In this document: positions 8,956-18,983 of the stretch, piece after piece
Numbering within the stretch: the first letter of the stretch is position 1
How the letters are laid out: every line of letters begins with the position of its first letter
NCBI GenBank assembly: GCA_020636775.1
Contig: JACJXF010000009.1
Coordinates: 1-64,000 of the forward strand
Source of the DNA: Bacteroidales bacterium
GTDB taxonomy: Bacteria > Bacteroidota > Bacteroidia > Bacteroidales > GCA-2748055
Length of the DNA stretch: 64,000 nucleotides
Direction of reading: 5' to 3'
Made by a program: the position numbers and the translations under genes
The notes under the pieces: model-generated
What the model was told of the DNA's origin: nothing
The model's input: only the letters and a program-made list of their open reading frames with translations
Databases searched by the model: none

Positions 8956-10187
8956 TAGTTTGCCTTTTTGAATTTATCGAAATCGAAAGCCAGCGTAAAT
9001 CGCAGAGTGTTGGCAAGAGGGTTGGTCTGATTTGTCGGAACCAGATAGGAAAAATCGATTTCAAACACATTCAGCTTAAGTCCGATTCCCAGCGTAAAGA
9101 ATTTTCTGTTTCCCTTGGTCTGATGTTCGTAGAAATATCCGCCACGAATGGCAAACTGCTCACGGTACCAGTATTCTCCGCCAATGCCATAGGTAAGTTC
9201 ATGCAACTCCTCAAGCAAAACCGAACGGGAACCATCGGCCCTTACCACACCGGGAGCATCGTAAAACGACTGCAGCATTCCCTGGGGAACGGATACATAA
9301 GGATTTTTTCCATACTGGACAACCTTATTACCCTGTGCATCGAGTGAATCTTTATACCAGACAGGGGTGGAAGGTACAAGCAGTTTATTAATATCCGCTG
9401 CCACCGTAAAGGTATTGTAATCATCAATATCAATTTTCAGACTTCCTCCCACACGCAGATTGATAGGAATAAACGACTTCTCCTGGTTTTCAGTATAAGA
9501 TATTTTTGTACCGATATTGGAAATATTGGCTCCAATACCCATCAGGCCTTTGTTTGCGCCGAGATCTACTTTTTTCTTGTAATAGGTCGACAAATCGGCT
9601 GCTACAGATATTCCGGCCTTTGTGCCTGCATCACCGGCATTAACCCCTCCGGTAAGATCTGATCGGATAAAGCGGAAAGCAATACCACCGGAAATGTTAT
9701 TTCCAAAAATCCTGGAATAACCGGCATCAAGTGCAAACTCATTTGGGTTGTATTCTTTTATGGTTGTACCAACAATATCGGTAAATGTAATATTACCCAG
9801 AGAAAAATAACGGAAGGAAGCAGAAATCACCTGATCATTATCAAGTCTTTTATATCCAACAAGATAAGCAAGGTTAATATCATTAATAAGTGCTCTTAGC
9901 CAGGGAGTATATGAAAGAGCAATTCCTCCGTCTCCATCAATAAAAGCATACTTGGCAATATTATATTGCTGTGAACTGATATCCGGAGAAGTGGCGGCAC
10001 CTACATCGCCCATGGCTCCTCCCCGTGAATCAGGAACAATTGTAAGAAAGGGAACAGCGGAATTAATGGTGTTAACCTCTCCGGTTAAATCTCCGGTGGT
10101 AATCTGACTAATTCCAGGAAGTCCGGTAATCAACAATAATCCCAAACATGCAATACCGAACTTCAATTTTTTAAAATTCTCTGACAT
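8955..10187 (-). CDS. porV: Type IX secretion outer-membrane shuttle/channel protein PorV (LptO)
   Basis: 410 aa. A signal peptide covers ~1-27 (ending GISQ). The body is a FadL/PorV-type beta barrel: FLTIVPDSRGGAMGDVGAAT is the PorV N-terminal hallmark, and the C-terminus ends FTLAFDFDKFKKAN. By family knowledge PorV binds T9SS cargo leaving the translocon and delivers it to the PorU attachment complex at the outer membrane. It sits downstream of porU (174-base gap) and overlaps ispF. A candidate promoter of its own lies at 10213-10220. Confidence 0.93.
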   Translation of the reverse strand: MSENFKKLKFGIACLGLLLITGLPGISQITTGDLTGEVNTINSAVPFLTIVPDSRGGAMGDVGAATSPDISSQQYNIAKYAFIDGDGGIALSYTPWLRALINDINLAYLVGYKRLDNDQVISASFRYFSLGNITFTDIVGTTIKEYNPNEFALDAGYSRIFGNNISGGIAFRFIRSDLTGGVNAGDAGTKAGISVAADLSTYYKKKVDLGANKGLMGIGANISNIGTKISYTENQEKSFIPINLRVGGSLKIDIDDYNTFTVAADINKLLVPSTPVWYKDSLDAQGNKVVQYGKNPYVSVPQGMLQSFYDAPGVVRADGSRSVLLEELHELTYGIGGEYWYREQFAIRGGYFYEHQTKGNRKFFTLGIGLKLNVFEIDFSYLVPTNQTNPLANTLRFTLAFDFDKFKKAN

Positions 10188-10212
10188 TAGTAAAAGCGTT
10201 TATATAGGTGGA

Positions 10213-10220
10213 CAAATATA
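10213..10220 (-). promoter_or_regulatory. Candidate -7 promoter element (TATATTTG) upstream of porV
   Basis: Minus-strand TATATTTG is an exact TAnnTTTG match 25 bases before the porV ATG. No good -33 TTTG is seen at the standard spacing, so support rests on the -7 box and position. Confidence 0.5.
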
Positions 10221-10361
10221 ACTGAAAAAAATATTAATTATTGTAAAATGAGCAATCTCATAAATTCCATCCTTTGGGAATAATTGTATAACTAATTGAT
10301 ATTCTTCGCTTTAAATCCAAACAATTCAACATCCCTGCTCAGAAAAAGGCAGATGAACAGT

Positions 10362-13300
10362 TTATTTAGTTAAAATCAATTTACCGGATTTCTCAGCCGA
10401 CTGACCCTCTGAGGTACTAACCCTTATCCGGTATATATATACAGATTCTCCATCCTGAGCACCGGAGCCATCCCAGTAAATATTCTGTGAGCGGAATCCG
10501 GTTTGCGCCTCCTTCGCTTTGATTGTACTTACCAGTTTTCCTCCCAGCGTAAAAATATCAACTGTAATATCCATATCAACACCGGGCTTGTTATGAGCGA
10601 AGCTGATATTGGTATAGTCTCTGAATGGATTGGGATAATTCAGTAAATCTCTCAATACCAGATCGTCGGTTTTTATCACAACAAAGTCGGTCGATCCTGT
10701 GGAAGAATTATTGTAGATATCCCAGACCTTAACATTTACCGTATGGTGTCCAGGTTCAAGCTTAGAAAAAGGATATTGAATAATTCCTCCCTGGTAACTA
10801 TCAAGATAAGACTGATAATAACCATTGAGGAAAAACAGGTTCTGAGAATTATCGTCGAGCATGGCTGTTATGCTGTGGCCTATACCGTTTCCTGTAGTAT
10901 TGACACCATGTTCATCACTTACCTCAACGTATAAAACAGGGTTCTCATCGCATATACCACCCGACCTGAAAGTAGGACTGTTAATGTACACTTTTAATTC
11001 AGGACCCTGAGTGTCTGGTTCTGCCATATCATATGTTCCTCCGACTGTAATATCAAGATTGGCTCCGGCAGCATCATACAGAGAATCTTCAGCATAGAAA
11101 CTCAGCTTTCCTGAACCATAAGCGTAAGAAATATCTTTTGGAACAATAAAGCTGAAATTAAAATATCCCTGATTTACGGTGGATTCCCCCTTATAAATAA
11201 TATTATTCCGTATGCTGAATGTTTTTTTGCTGCCTCCGTCATTAGCCAGTGTTTGCTGCAAAACTGATTTGTCATAAACGGTTGGAAAAACTTTGCCATT
11301 AAAATCACTCAGAACATTGCCTCCCAGATCGGCAATATGTCCTGAAACGCTTATCTTCCTGAGAGCCTGCAGGCTGTCTGACATACTATTTATGACTTTC
11401 CCGTTCAGAGAATCAGCATACACAAAAAATTCAGGGTAGGACAGACGAAGAGAAGGATCACCCAATAGCGTGAAATTCCTCTTATTGATTCCACTCCCCG
11501 CCTTATTCTTGGTATAAGCCATTATATCGCCCAAATGATAATTTTCACCGTTTTTATCTTTTTCAAAAACAATCTCATAAAACTTCTCATTTAAAATACG
11601 GTTAGGCTGTGAATAAACGAGGCGGGTTGTAGTAAACAGGGCAATACTTCCTCCTTTGGAGCTCATCAGTACCATCTCGCCGGCAGATGGGATAATATGA
11701 TCATCGTACCGGCTGAATTCGCAGGTAGCTGTCATAAATAATGGCAGGGTGGCATAATTTGTCCAGCTCTCGATATCGTTTATATCAAGAATCTGCTCAT
11801 GCGCCCAGCCTGCAATTCCTCCATGACCTGTATAATTAATTATCAGAGCCCCTCTCTCAACCTGTTCGCTAATTGCGAGGTTCACATCCGGGTATGCCTG
11901 TCCGGTTGGTGTAGATACCTGCTTATAGGCATCCAGATAAATCTTGTTAATATTAAATCCGGGATAATTTCCTTCTACATAATTCGCCATACCATCTGCA
12001 TCTGTCATATGAATATTTCCATCCTCATCATCCCCTATAAAGCAAATTGTATTTCGCCAGTCGCCCATGCGCGCTGGCGATTCATAATCGATTATCTTAT
12101 CCACAAGCAGTTTGGCTTCATCTTCGTTGTTAGCGGGTAATCGTCCCACACCAATATCCAGCAATCCTGAAATCATGTTCTCCCCGGGGTCCAGCATGGC
12201 AAAAAAGTCGTCGGAGACATAGGATGCCACCGGGCTCAAGCTGTTATCCGACTGGTAAGTAAGGAGCAAACTCTTTCCGTTGGTAGTAATTCCTTTATTA
12301 TCGAAACTGCCATCCCCGAAAAGCAACAGGTAACGGGGCATAAGGGTACTGTCACTTCCCGCTTTTTCATAAAGCATTTTCATGAAATTCCTTATGGCAG
12401 AGATATCAGGGGAACCTGATGAAAATTCATTATAAACTTCTTCCGGTGTTACTACCAGAACATCAAGCTTACTCTTTTCACGCCGGTAGGCTGCAAGTCT
12501 TTCTGCCTGATCCTTAAATTCGGGTAGGGTCAGAATAACCATATCAGGGAAGGTTGCTGCATGCAGGTTTTGATTCGGTATAAGACCCAGGTTTTTCCCT
12601 GTAATTACGGGGGATGGAAAATTTCCATTTACCTTAAAGGCTACAAATTCGCGAAGCTCATCGGTCCGGGTTTTAAAGATAAGCTGGGTCCCATTCAGAC
12701 TTGCCGGTATTCTCCTGATTGCGTTCTGGTCGGTAACATCCCAGACCATTGTGTTTGCATCAGCTGAAGCAAGGGTGAACTGTGTAATAGTCCCTACCCC
12801 GCTTACATTTTTATCTCTGAACTCCAGCATGTCTGAAAGCATTTCAAGCCTGCATCGTGCGTTCAGAATTATATAATCCAGCCAGCCCTTTGCAGAAATG
12901 TCGGGTTGCAGATATTTCAATTTTAAGGAAATATTTGAAGATGAAGCAGTCACAACAGCCCTTTCCTGTGTGGTATATCCAAAAGTTGAGGTGTAGTCAC
13001 TCAGGTTTGCCTGCCTAATACCAAGGGTTTTGATGAGAGAACCATTATAACTCAGCTGGAAATATGAACTGTCAAGAGCCTTTGCCATTACCTGAGTTAA
13101 TATTTTCATTGGCTGGGAAGTAATAATCCCGGGAACCGTAAAGTTGAAAGTCTGCTGAAGGTTTAATGAAAACAGTTCGCCAAACCATTGTTTGCCGCTT
13201 AGTAAAACATTTTCAGACTCTTTTTCGTGGTAGATTCTGAAATCATAACTGTCGGAAAAAGCTATAGGATCATCGGTAACTGAGGTTTCATCACTGACAG

Positions 13301-14156
13301 TTACAGGGGATGTTCCGGAGGTAACAAAATAATAACTATAGTCAGAATATGGATTCAGTGAATGCCGGAACATATCGTTTCCGGAATCATAATTCCAGGC
13401 CACTGAACCTTTTGAATAAAAGAGAATATAATCTCCCGAATTAAAGATTCCATCCGCGCCTTTGTTCATATACACCGGAACCTGCGGAAGATCATCCTTC
13501 TCCGAAATCCTGTAATCTTCGGGGATTACGCGTCCATCCCATCCAAAGATCTGCACATTTGCAGGATTCCCGACGCCCATGGAACTAATCTGATCATAGC
13601 TCAATTTATAAATCCCCGATGAAGGAACTTTAATCTTATACCAGTTTCCTGTTGCCAATACAGAATTCTCAGAAAGCAGGGCTTTTTTGCTTCCCTCCTC
13701 ATAACTTATTTTGCCGGGACTAGCCTCAGTCCGAATTACAAAACTTTTTAGTCTTTCAAGCTTTCCGCTTTCATGATTTTTGCGGAAGGGAATGACACTG
13801 ATCTGCAGAAATGGCTTTTTCTTTATATAATTTATGGAATAACTATACCGGAGCGTGTCAGACAGGGCATCCAGAATCCGTCCATCGGGCAAAACTCCCC
13901 CGAAAGATTCATAAACCGGATAAATAATACTGACATCTGAAGGCATGTTCGATGCTTTCCAGTCGATGAGCTCTGAATAGGCGGGAAAAAAGGCTGAAGA
14001 ATCATTACTCATCTGTCCCCTGAATGAAGTAAAATCAGAAAACTCAGTTATAGCAATGCTTTCAGAATTATTATAAGGTATTGCTCTTTTTGTGTGCCAT
14101 ACCTGGGCCATCCCCTCTAAAGACATAAATATGAGCAATATCAATAAATATCTCAT
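10362..14156 (-). CDS. porU: Type IX secretion sortase / C-terminal signal peptidase PorU
   Basis: 1264 aa. Signal peptide at 1-17. The central peptidase C25 (gingipain-like) domain spans ~530-905 with catalytic H778 in NYTGHGGIAGWAHE and C812 in FMTATCEFSRYDD. Beta-sandwich regions follow, and the C-terminus (~1175-1264) resembles a FlgD/T9SS-type sorting domain (LLNYPNPFRDYTNISF, SGKLILTK). Known role: cleaves the C-terminal signal of T9SS cargo and attaches A-LPS at the cell surface. Length fits the family. The neighbourhood porV-porU-gldJ-murF matches the order described in Flavobacterium johnsoniae. It is transcribed divergently from the porP-family gene. Confidence 0.95.
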   Translation of the reverse strand: MRYLLILLIFMSLEGMAQVWHTKRAIPYNNSESIAITEFSDFTSFRGQMSNDSSAFFPAYSELIDWKASNMPSDVSIIYPVYESFGGVLPDGRILDALSDTLRYSYSINYIKKKPFLQISVIPFRKNHESGKLERLKSFVIRTEASPGKISYEEGSKKALLSENSVLATGNWYKIKVPSSGIYKLSYDQISSMGVGNPANVQIFGWDGRVIPEDYRISEKDDLPQVPVYMNKGADGIFNSGDYILFYSKGSVAWNYDSGNDMFRHSLNPYSDYSYYFVTSGTSPVTVSDETSVTDDPIAFSDSYDFRIYHEKESENVLLSGKQWFGELFSLNLQQTFNFTVPGIITSQPMKILTQVMAKALDSSYFQLSYNGSLIKTLGIRQANLSDYTSTFGYTTQERAVVTASSSNISLKLKYLQPDISAKGWLDYIILNARCRLEMLSDMLEFRDKNVSGVGTITQFTLASADANTMVWDVTDQNAIRRIPASLNGTQLIFKTRTDELREFVAFKVNGNFPSPVITGKNLGLIPNQNLHAATFPDMVILTLPEFKDQAERLAAYRREKSKLDVLVVTPEEVYNEFSSGSPDISAIRNFMKMLYEKAGSDSTLMPRYLLLFGDGSFDNKGITTNGKSLLLTYQSDNSLSPVASYVSDDFFAMLDPGENMISGLLDIGVGRLPANNEDEAKLLVDKIIDYESPARMGDWRNTICFIGDDEDGNIHMTDADGMANYVEGNYPGFNINKIYLDAYKQVSTPTGQAYPDVNLAISEQVERGALIINYTGHGGIAGWAHEQILDINDIESWTNYATLPLFMTATCEFSRYDDHIIPSAGEMVLMSSKGGSIALFTTTRLVYSQPNRILNEKFYEIVFEKDKNGENYHLGDIMAYTKNKAGSGINKRNFTLLGDPSLRLSYPEFFVYADSLNGKVINSMSDSLQALRKISVSGHIADLGGNVLSDFNGKVFPTVYDKSVLQQTLANDGGSKKTFSIRNNIIYKGESTVNQGYFNFSFIVPKDISYAYGSGKLSFYAEDSLYDAAGANLDITVGGTYDMAEPDTQGPELKVYINSPTFRSGGICDENPVLYVEVSDEHGVNTTGNGIGHSITAMLDDNSQNLFFLNGYYQSYLDSYQGGIIQYPFSKLEPGHHTVNVKVWDIYNNSSTGSTDFVVIKTDDLVLRDLLNYPNPFRDYTNISFAHNKPGVDMDITVDIFTLGGKLVSTIKAKEAQTGFRSQNIYWDGSGAQDGESVYIYRIRVSTSEGQSAEKSGKLILTK

Positions 14157-14308
14157 TATTTTCTTATAACTTTAAATCCATCACCCTTAAAAGGGTAAAT
14201 TTTCTCTTAGTTAAAACAATTGTTCAGCTGAAACGTTTGTATGGAGAAACGGATATTTTGTTAATAATATTGTAAAAAAACAAGGGCTTAAGATAGTTAA
14301 AATCCCGG

Positions 14309-15298
14309 ATGCTGAAATTACCCTGCAAAATATTATTCATATGTTTTATAAGCCTGTCCACTGCCGGACATGCCCAGGACGCCTTTTTTAGCCAGTTTTA
14401 TACCAATCGCCTGTATCTGAATCCTTCCCTGGCAGGTATTGGGGAAGCTAAAAGAGTATTTCTGAATTACAGAAATCAATATCCTGGTATAGGAAGCATT
14501 TATAAGTCGTACTCACTAAGCTACGATCAGCATAGTGAATTTCTCAAAGGCGGGTTTGGATTCAGTCTGAGTAATGATGTACAGGGCTCCGGAGATATCG
14601 GCCAGCTTAAGTTTTCCGGCATTTATTCCTACCAGCTTAAGGCGGGTCGTTACCTTTCCTTTTCCGGTGGACTTGAGGCCTCGGTGCTTTCCCGTTCCAT
14701 TAATGCGGCAGGTTTTGTTTTTGGGGATCAGTATAACCCTTCCGGAAGCGGACTTAATCCGGGCAGCGAATCATATGGTAATATTAATAAGATATTTCCC
14801 GATTTTTCAGGCGGAGCTTCCGCTTTTTATAAGAATTTCTATGGAGGGATTTCCATGTCACACCTGCTCCGGCCCTATCAGTCGGAAAGTTCACTTCCAG
14901 AATCCCGCTTAGCAAGAAAATTTATTCTGTTTGCGGGAAATTATTTTTCACTCTATGAAAAGAGACTGGGGAAAGAAGTCTTGCAGGTAAATCCGAACTT
15001 TATTTACATTCAGCAGAAAAACCTTAGTCAGCTTATTTACGGGCTTGAAGGGCTATATAAAGATAAATATGTGGCAGGGCTGTGGATCAGGCAGAATCTG
15101 GGTTTGAAGTATTCTGCGCTTATTTTTTCGATGGGCATCAGCCTGCAGAATATTCATCTTCGTTATAGTTACGATGCACAATTTTCATTACCTTCGGTTC
15201 AGATTCCGGGTATGGGTGCTCATGAAATATCTATGGTGGCCGAATTTGGGGAGAATAAGAAAATTAAGCACAAGGCAATAAAATGTCCGAAATTTTAG
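14309..15298 (+). CDS. PorP/SprF-family type IX secretion outer-membrane protein
   Basis: 329 aa. Signal peptide at ~1-22 (ending AGHAQ). It opens with the family hallmark DAFFSQFYTNRLYLNPSLAG and continues RVFLNYRNQYPGI, then a beta barrel of ~14 amphipathic strands. Known members help export or anchor particular T9SS substrates (SprF for the SprB adhesin) or sit with PorK/L/M/N. Genomes carry many paralogues, so I do not assign porP or sprF. Its place between porU and gldJ, divergent from porU across 152 bases, ties it to the secretion machine. The tail (ENKKIKHKAIKCPKF) is unusually basic for a barrel end and may be an extension. Confidence 0.9.
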   Translation: MLKLPCKILFICFISLSTAGHAQDAFFSQFYTNRLYLNPSLAGIGEAKRVFLNYRNQYPGIGSIYKSYSLSYDQHSEFLKGGFGFSLSNDVQGSGDIGQLKFSGIYSYQLKAGRYLSFSGGLEASVLSRSINAAGFVFGDQYNPSGSGLNPGSESYGNINKIFPDFSGGASAFYKNFYGGISMSHLLRPYQSESSLPESRLARKFILFAGNYFSLYEKRLGKEVLQVNPNFIYIQQKNLSQLIYGLEGLYKDKYVAGLWIRQNLGLKYSALIFSMGISLQNIHLRYSYDAQFSLPSVQIPGMGAHEISMVAEFGENKKIKHKAIKCPKF

Positions 15299-15364
15299 TT
15301 TTTTTTGTGAATTAATATTATTTTTAGTGCAAATTTTGAAATAAAAGCAATAAAGTATAACACT

Positions 15365-16861
15365 ATGAAAATTAAGCTGAATCTTCTTCCAGTATTACTG
15401 GTCTCTGCGTTTGCATTGTATTCATGCGGCAGTACCGATCCCGGGACAACTGGCAAAGAGTCAACCACAACCGGCTGGGCCTACAATGCTCCTGAAAATG
15501 GTGGATTTGCCGTATCCAAAGCTGAAGAGCAGGTTACAGGTCCGGGTCTTGTGTTGATCGAGGGGGGAACTTTCACCATGGGCAGAGTGCAGGACGACGT
15601 CATGTACGAATGGAACGCTGTTCCCAGAAGAGTTACTGTTTCTTCATTTTACATGGATGAGACTGAAGTCAGGAACATCGATTACAGGGAATATATTTAC
15701 TGGCTTTCAAGAGTATTTGGTGATAATAACCGCCAGGTTGTTTACAATGCTCTACCCGACACGCTGGTATGGAGAGATCCTGTAGCCTATAATGAACCTT
15801 ATGTGGAATATTATTTCCGTCACCCCGCCTATAACCAGTATCCGGTGGTTGGCGTGAACTGGCTGCAGGCAAATGACTATTGCAGCTGGCGTACCGACAG
15901 GGTAAACGAAAAAATTCTGGTTGATATAGGTTATATCGAACTGAGTACCGATCAGAAAGATGAAAACAATTTCAATACTGATGCTTATCTGGCAGGAATC
16001 TATCAGCCGGTAATCAGGAATCCTCTTGAAAGTCTGAATCCAAACCAGGACTCACGTATCTATACTATAGAAGATGGAGTGTTACTTCCAAAATACCGCC
16101 TTCCTTCTGAAGCGGAATGGGAATTCGCAGCCTTTGCCCTCAAAGGAAACACTTCTGAAGAACTTGTCTGGGAACGCAGGGTTTATCCTTGGAACGGTCA
16201 CAACGTAAGAAACGACGAAGTTCGTTACCTGGGTGAGATGAGAGCCAACTTCGTAAGAGGTAATGGTGATATGATGGGGGTTTCCGGTTCACTGAACGAC
16301 GGTGGCGCCATCACTACTCCGGTTAAATCTTTCTGGCCTAACGATTATGGTTTGTATTGTATGGCTGGTAACGTTAACGAATGGGTTGCCGATGTATATC
16401 GTGCCTTGTCGTTCGAAGATGTTAGTGCATTCAACCCATACAGAGGTAATGAATTCACAAAAATGTACAGAAATACCGATGGTAATCCTGAAATTGACAG
16501 CCTTGGCCGACTGAAAACAGTTCCCATCACTGAAAAAGATGCCGAAGGCCGTTTCAACTACAGAAAATCGGATTACAGAAATTACGAGGATGGTGATCTT
16601 CAGAGTTCATCCTTCTATGAAGAGAAAGATACTACATCTGAAGCTTATAAAAAAGGTACAGGAAACATGTACGTTAATGATCAGTATGAGAAATCATCAC
16701 TTGTTAACGACAATGTAAGGGTTTACAAAGGTGGATCATGGAAAGACAGGGCTTACTTCCTTAGCCCCGGAACACGTCGCTTCCTTCTCGAAACTGAAGC
16801 AAGAGACGACCTTGGCTTCCGTTGTGCAATGACCCGCGTTGGTAGTCCTGTAGGGAATTAA
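15365..16861 (+). CDS. gldJ: Gliding motility/T9SS lipoprotein GldJ
   Basis: 498 aa. Lipoprotein signal with lipobox cysteine C21 (FALYSCGS). The rest is a formylglycine-generating-enzyme-like (FGE/SUMF1) fold: VLIEGGTFTMGRVQDD, FYMDETEVRN, YPVVGVNWLQANDYCSWR, KYRLPSEAEWEFAA, YCMAGNVNEWVADVY, VYKGGSWKDR and the end LGFRCAM. In F. johnsoniae GldJ is an outer-membrane lipoprotein needed for gliding and for stability of other Gld/T9SS parts, and lies between porU and murF as here. It shares the fold with GldK; the murF neighbour favours GldJ. A strong hairpin terminator follows. Confidence 0.9.
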   Translation: MKIKLNLLPVLLVSAFALYSCGSTDPGTTGKESTTTGWAYNAPENGGFAVSKAEEQVTGPGLVLIEGGTFTMGRVQDDVMYEWNAVPRRVTVSSFYMDETEVRNIDYREYIYWLSRVFGDNNRQVVYNALPDTLVWRDPVAYNEPYVEYYFRHPAYNQYPVVGVNWLQANDYCSWRTDRVNEKILVDIGYIELSTDQKDENNFNTDAYLAGIYQPVIRNPLESLNPNQDSRIYTIEDGVLLPKYRLPSEAEWEFAAFALKGNTSEELVWERRVYPWNGHNVRNDEVRYLGEMRANFVRGNGDMMGVSGSLNDGGAITTPVKSFWPNDYGLYCMAGNVNEWVADVYRALSFEDVSAFNPYRGNEFTKMYRNTDGNPEIDSLGRLKTVPITEKDAEGRFNYRKSDYRNYEDGDLQSSSFYEEKDTTSEAYKKGTGNMYVNDQYEKSSLVNDNVRVYKGGSWKDRAYFLSPGTRRFLLETEARDDLGFRCAMTRVGSPVGN

Positions 16862-16881
16862 ATTAAGCCAATCCAAAAAAT

Positions 16882-16913
16882 AAAAAGGGTGTCTCCAAAG
16901 GACGCCCTTTTTC
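16882..16913 (+). terminator. Rho-independent terminator after gldJ
   Basis: AAGGGTGTC pairs with GACGCCCTT around CTCCAAAG (one G-T pair), with an A run before and TTTTT after, 20 bases past the gldJ stop. The flanking A and T runs could allow function in either direction. Confidence 0.85.
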
Positions 16914-16939
16914 ATTACTGATAACAAAACACCCTCCAT

Positions 16940-18241
16940 TTGAAAACTGAGGAGTTATATAATATTTTCAGGGAGAATAGAAAAATCTCCACCGATTCCA
17001 GAAAGCTAATCCCGGGTTCAATATTCTTTGCACTTAAAGGCGGGAATTTTGACGGGAATAAATTCGCAATGGAAGCCCTTGAAAAAGGATGTTCCTTTGC
17101 AGTAACTGATGATCCGTCCCTCCCACAGCATAAGAGAATTATTCGTGTTAAGGATGTCCTGAAAAGTCTGCAGGAGCTTGCCTCTTATCACAGGGAACAA
17201 CTTGATATCCCTTTTATTGGAATTACCGGCTCAAATGGTAAAACCACCTCAAAAGAACTAATTGCTGCAGTGCTGGGCAGAAAATTCAGAGTCTGCGCCA
17301 CAACCGGGAATCTTAATAATCATATTGGCGTTCCCCTTACCATACTTTCAGTTAATGATCACGATATAGCCATTATCGAAATGGGAGCCAATCATATAGG
17401 CGAAATTGCTGCTTTATGCAGGATTGCGGACCCTGATTTTGGAATCATAACCAATATTGGCAAAGCCCACCTCGAAGGCTTTGGATCGGCTGAAGGTGTT
17501 ATAATAGGCAAGTCGGAGTTATACGATCATCTCAGGATCAGGAACGGAACTGCCTTTGTGGATGGGACAAATGACTTACTGATCAGGCTCTCGGGGGAGA
17601 GAAATCTGTCAGCTATTTATTTTGGTAACAGGAATGATTCCTCCTGCAGAGGAAATATTACCGGCAATTCAAAATTTCTCTCCATTCAGTTCAGCTTCCC
17701 CGGACAAGATGAAATGTACCGGGTTAACTCTTCCCTGGTAGGTGATTATAACCTTTCCAATCTTCTGGCAGCAGCCTGTATTGGAAACTATTTTGGTGTG
17801 GGCGCGACAGAAATTGTTAAATCGCTGGAAGAATACCAGCCCTCAAACAATCGTTCTCAGCTCATCAAAACCGATAAAAACCGGATTGTTATGGATGCCT
17901 ACAATGCCAATCCGAGTTCCATGGAAGGCGCCATATCTAATTTTCTGAGTCTTGAAGAAGATCTCGAAAAAATGATAATCCTGGGTGATATGCTTGAGCT
18001 TGGCGAATATTCTGCTGAAGAACATTCGATGGTTATAAATCGTCTCGAAAGCATTAATTTTAAGAACTTTATACTGGTCGGGCCGCAATTCGGGAGTGTT
18101 GCAAAAGAAAAAGCTGCCAGATGCTTTAAAAATGTTGATGAGCTGCTTGAACATTTCCGCTCAAATCCCGTTGTAAATCATTCCATCCTTATTAAAGGCA
18201 GCAGGGGAATCCAGCTGGAGAAATTACTTGAGGTACTGTAA
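16940..18241 (+). CDS. murF: UDP-N-acetylmuramoyl-tripeptide--D-alanyl-D-alanine ligase (TTG start)
   Basis: 433 aa. The start is a TTG at 16940: an in-frame stop lies at 16922-16924 and the next Met is ~50 residues in, past the conserved ISTDSRKLIPGSIFFALKG. Mur ligase N-domain ~1-85; ATP-binding GITGSNGKTTSKE at ~93; IEMGANHIGEI and the GDMLELGEYSAEEH block are MurF-typical. It adds D-Ala-D-Ala to the UDP-MurNAc-tripeptide in the cytoplasm to finish the peptidoglycan precursor. It follows gldJ after a terminator, an association conserved in other Bacteroidota. Confidence 0.95.
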   Translation: MKTEELYNIFRENRKISTDSRKLIPGSIFFALKGGNFDGNKFAMEALEKGCSFAVTDDPSLPQHKRIIRVKDVLKSLQELASYHREQLDIPFIGITGSNGKTTSKELIAAVLGRKFRVCATTGNLNNHIGVPLTILSVNDHDIAIIEMGANHIGEIAALCRIADPDFGIITNIGKAHLEGFGSAEGVIIGKSELYDHLRIRNGTAFVDGTNDLLIRLSGERNLSAIYFGNRNDSSCRGNITGNSKFLSIQFSFPGQDEMYRVNSSLVGDYNLSNLLAAACIGNYFGVGATEIVKSLEEYQPSNNRSQLIKTDKNRIVMDAYNANPSSMEGAISNFLSLEEDLEKMIILGDMLELGEYSAEEHSMVINRLESINFKNFILVGPQFGSVAKEKAARCFKNVDELLEHFRSNPVVNHSILIKGSRGIQLEKLLEVL

Positions 18242-18309
18242 ATGACGATACCAGATTTCGAAGCGGAATTCAAAGGCAATAAAAATATAACACACAATAA
18301 ATAGAAATT

Positions 18310-18981
18310 ATGGCAAACAAACTGATGGATCCGATAGGCAGATTAATGGGACTACGATATAAATCACATCCCTGGCATGGAGTGGATATCGGACCTGATG
18401 CTCCGGCTGTAATCACCTGTTTTATCGAGATGGTTCCAAGAGATACCGTTAAGTATGAAGTAGACAAAGTTACGGGTTATCTTAAAATCGACAGACCCGG
18501 AAAATATTCCAATTCGGTACCTGCTCTTTACGGTTTTGTTCCCCAGACGCTTTCGGGTGAGAAGGTTGCTGAACTGGCAAGGGAGAAAACCGGTAACAAT
18601 GAAATCACCGGCGATAACGACCCAATTGATATTTGTATTCTTACGGAAAAGGAAATCACTCATGGTGACATCCTCGTAAAAGCCCGGCCTATTGGAGGTT
18701 TCAGAATGATCGACAAAAATCAGGCGGATGATAAGATCATTGCCGTACTGAACAACGATGCCATGTTTGAGTCATTTAATGACGTTACTGAAGTACCGGA
18801 GAAAGTTGTTGAACGATTGAAGCATTATTTTTTAACCTACAAGGATCTGCCCGGTCACCCAAGCCAGTGCGAAATAACCCACACATATGGCAGGGAAGAA
18901 GCTCTGGATGTGATTGCCCGCTCGGTAGATGATTATAAAACGAAATTCGAAAATCTGGATAATATATTATCCATGGTCTGA
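18310..18981 (+). CDS. ppa: Inorganic pyrophosphatase (family I)
   Basis: 223 aa. The catalytic signature GDNDPIDICILTE is intact, with KVTGYLKIDRP upstream and PIGGFRMIDKNQADDKIIAV after it, as in soluble family I enzymes. It is somewhat longer than the ~175-aa E. coli enzyme, having extra N- and C-terminal segments seen in some Bacteroidota homologues. It hydrolyses PPi to phosphate in the cytoplasm using Mg2+. It ends 3 bases before the convergent glycosyltransferase stop, with no separate terminator visible. A 68-base gap separates it from murF. Confidence 0.95.
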   Translation: MANKLMDPIGRLMGLRYKSHPWHGVDIGPDAPAVITCFIEMVPRDTVKYEVDKVTGYLKIDRPGKYSNSVPALYGFVPQTLSGEKVAELAREKTGNNEITGDNDPIDICILTEKEITHGDILVKARPIGGFRMIDKNQADDKIIAVLNNDAMFESFNDVTEVPEKVVERLKHYFLTYKDLPGHPSQCEITHTYGREEALDVIARSVDDYKTKFENLDNILSMV

Positions 18982-18983
18982 TC

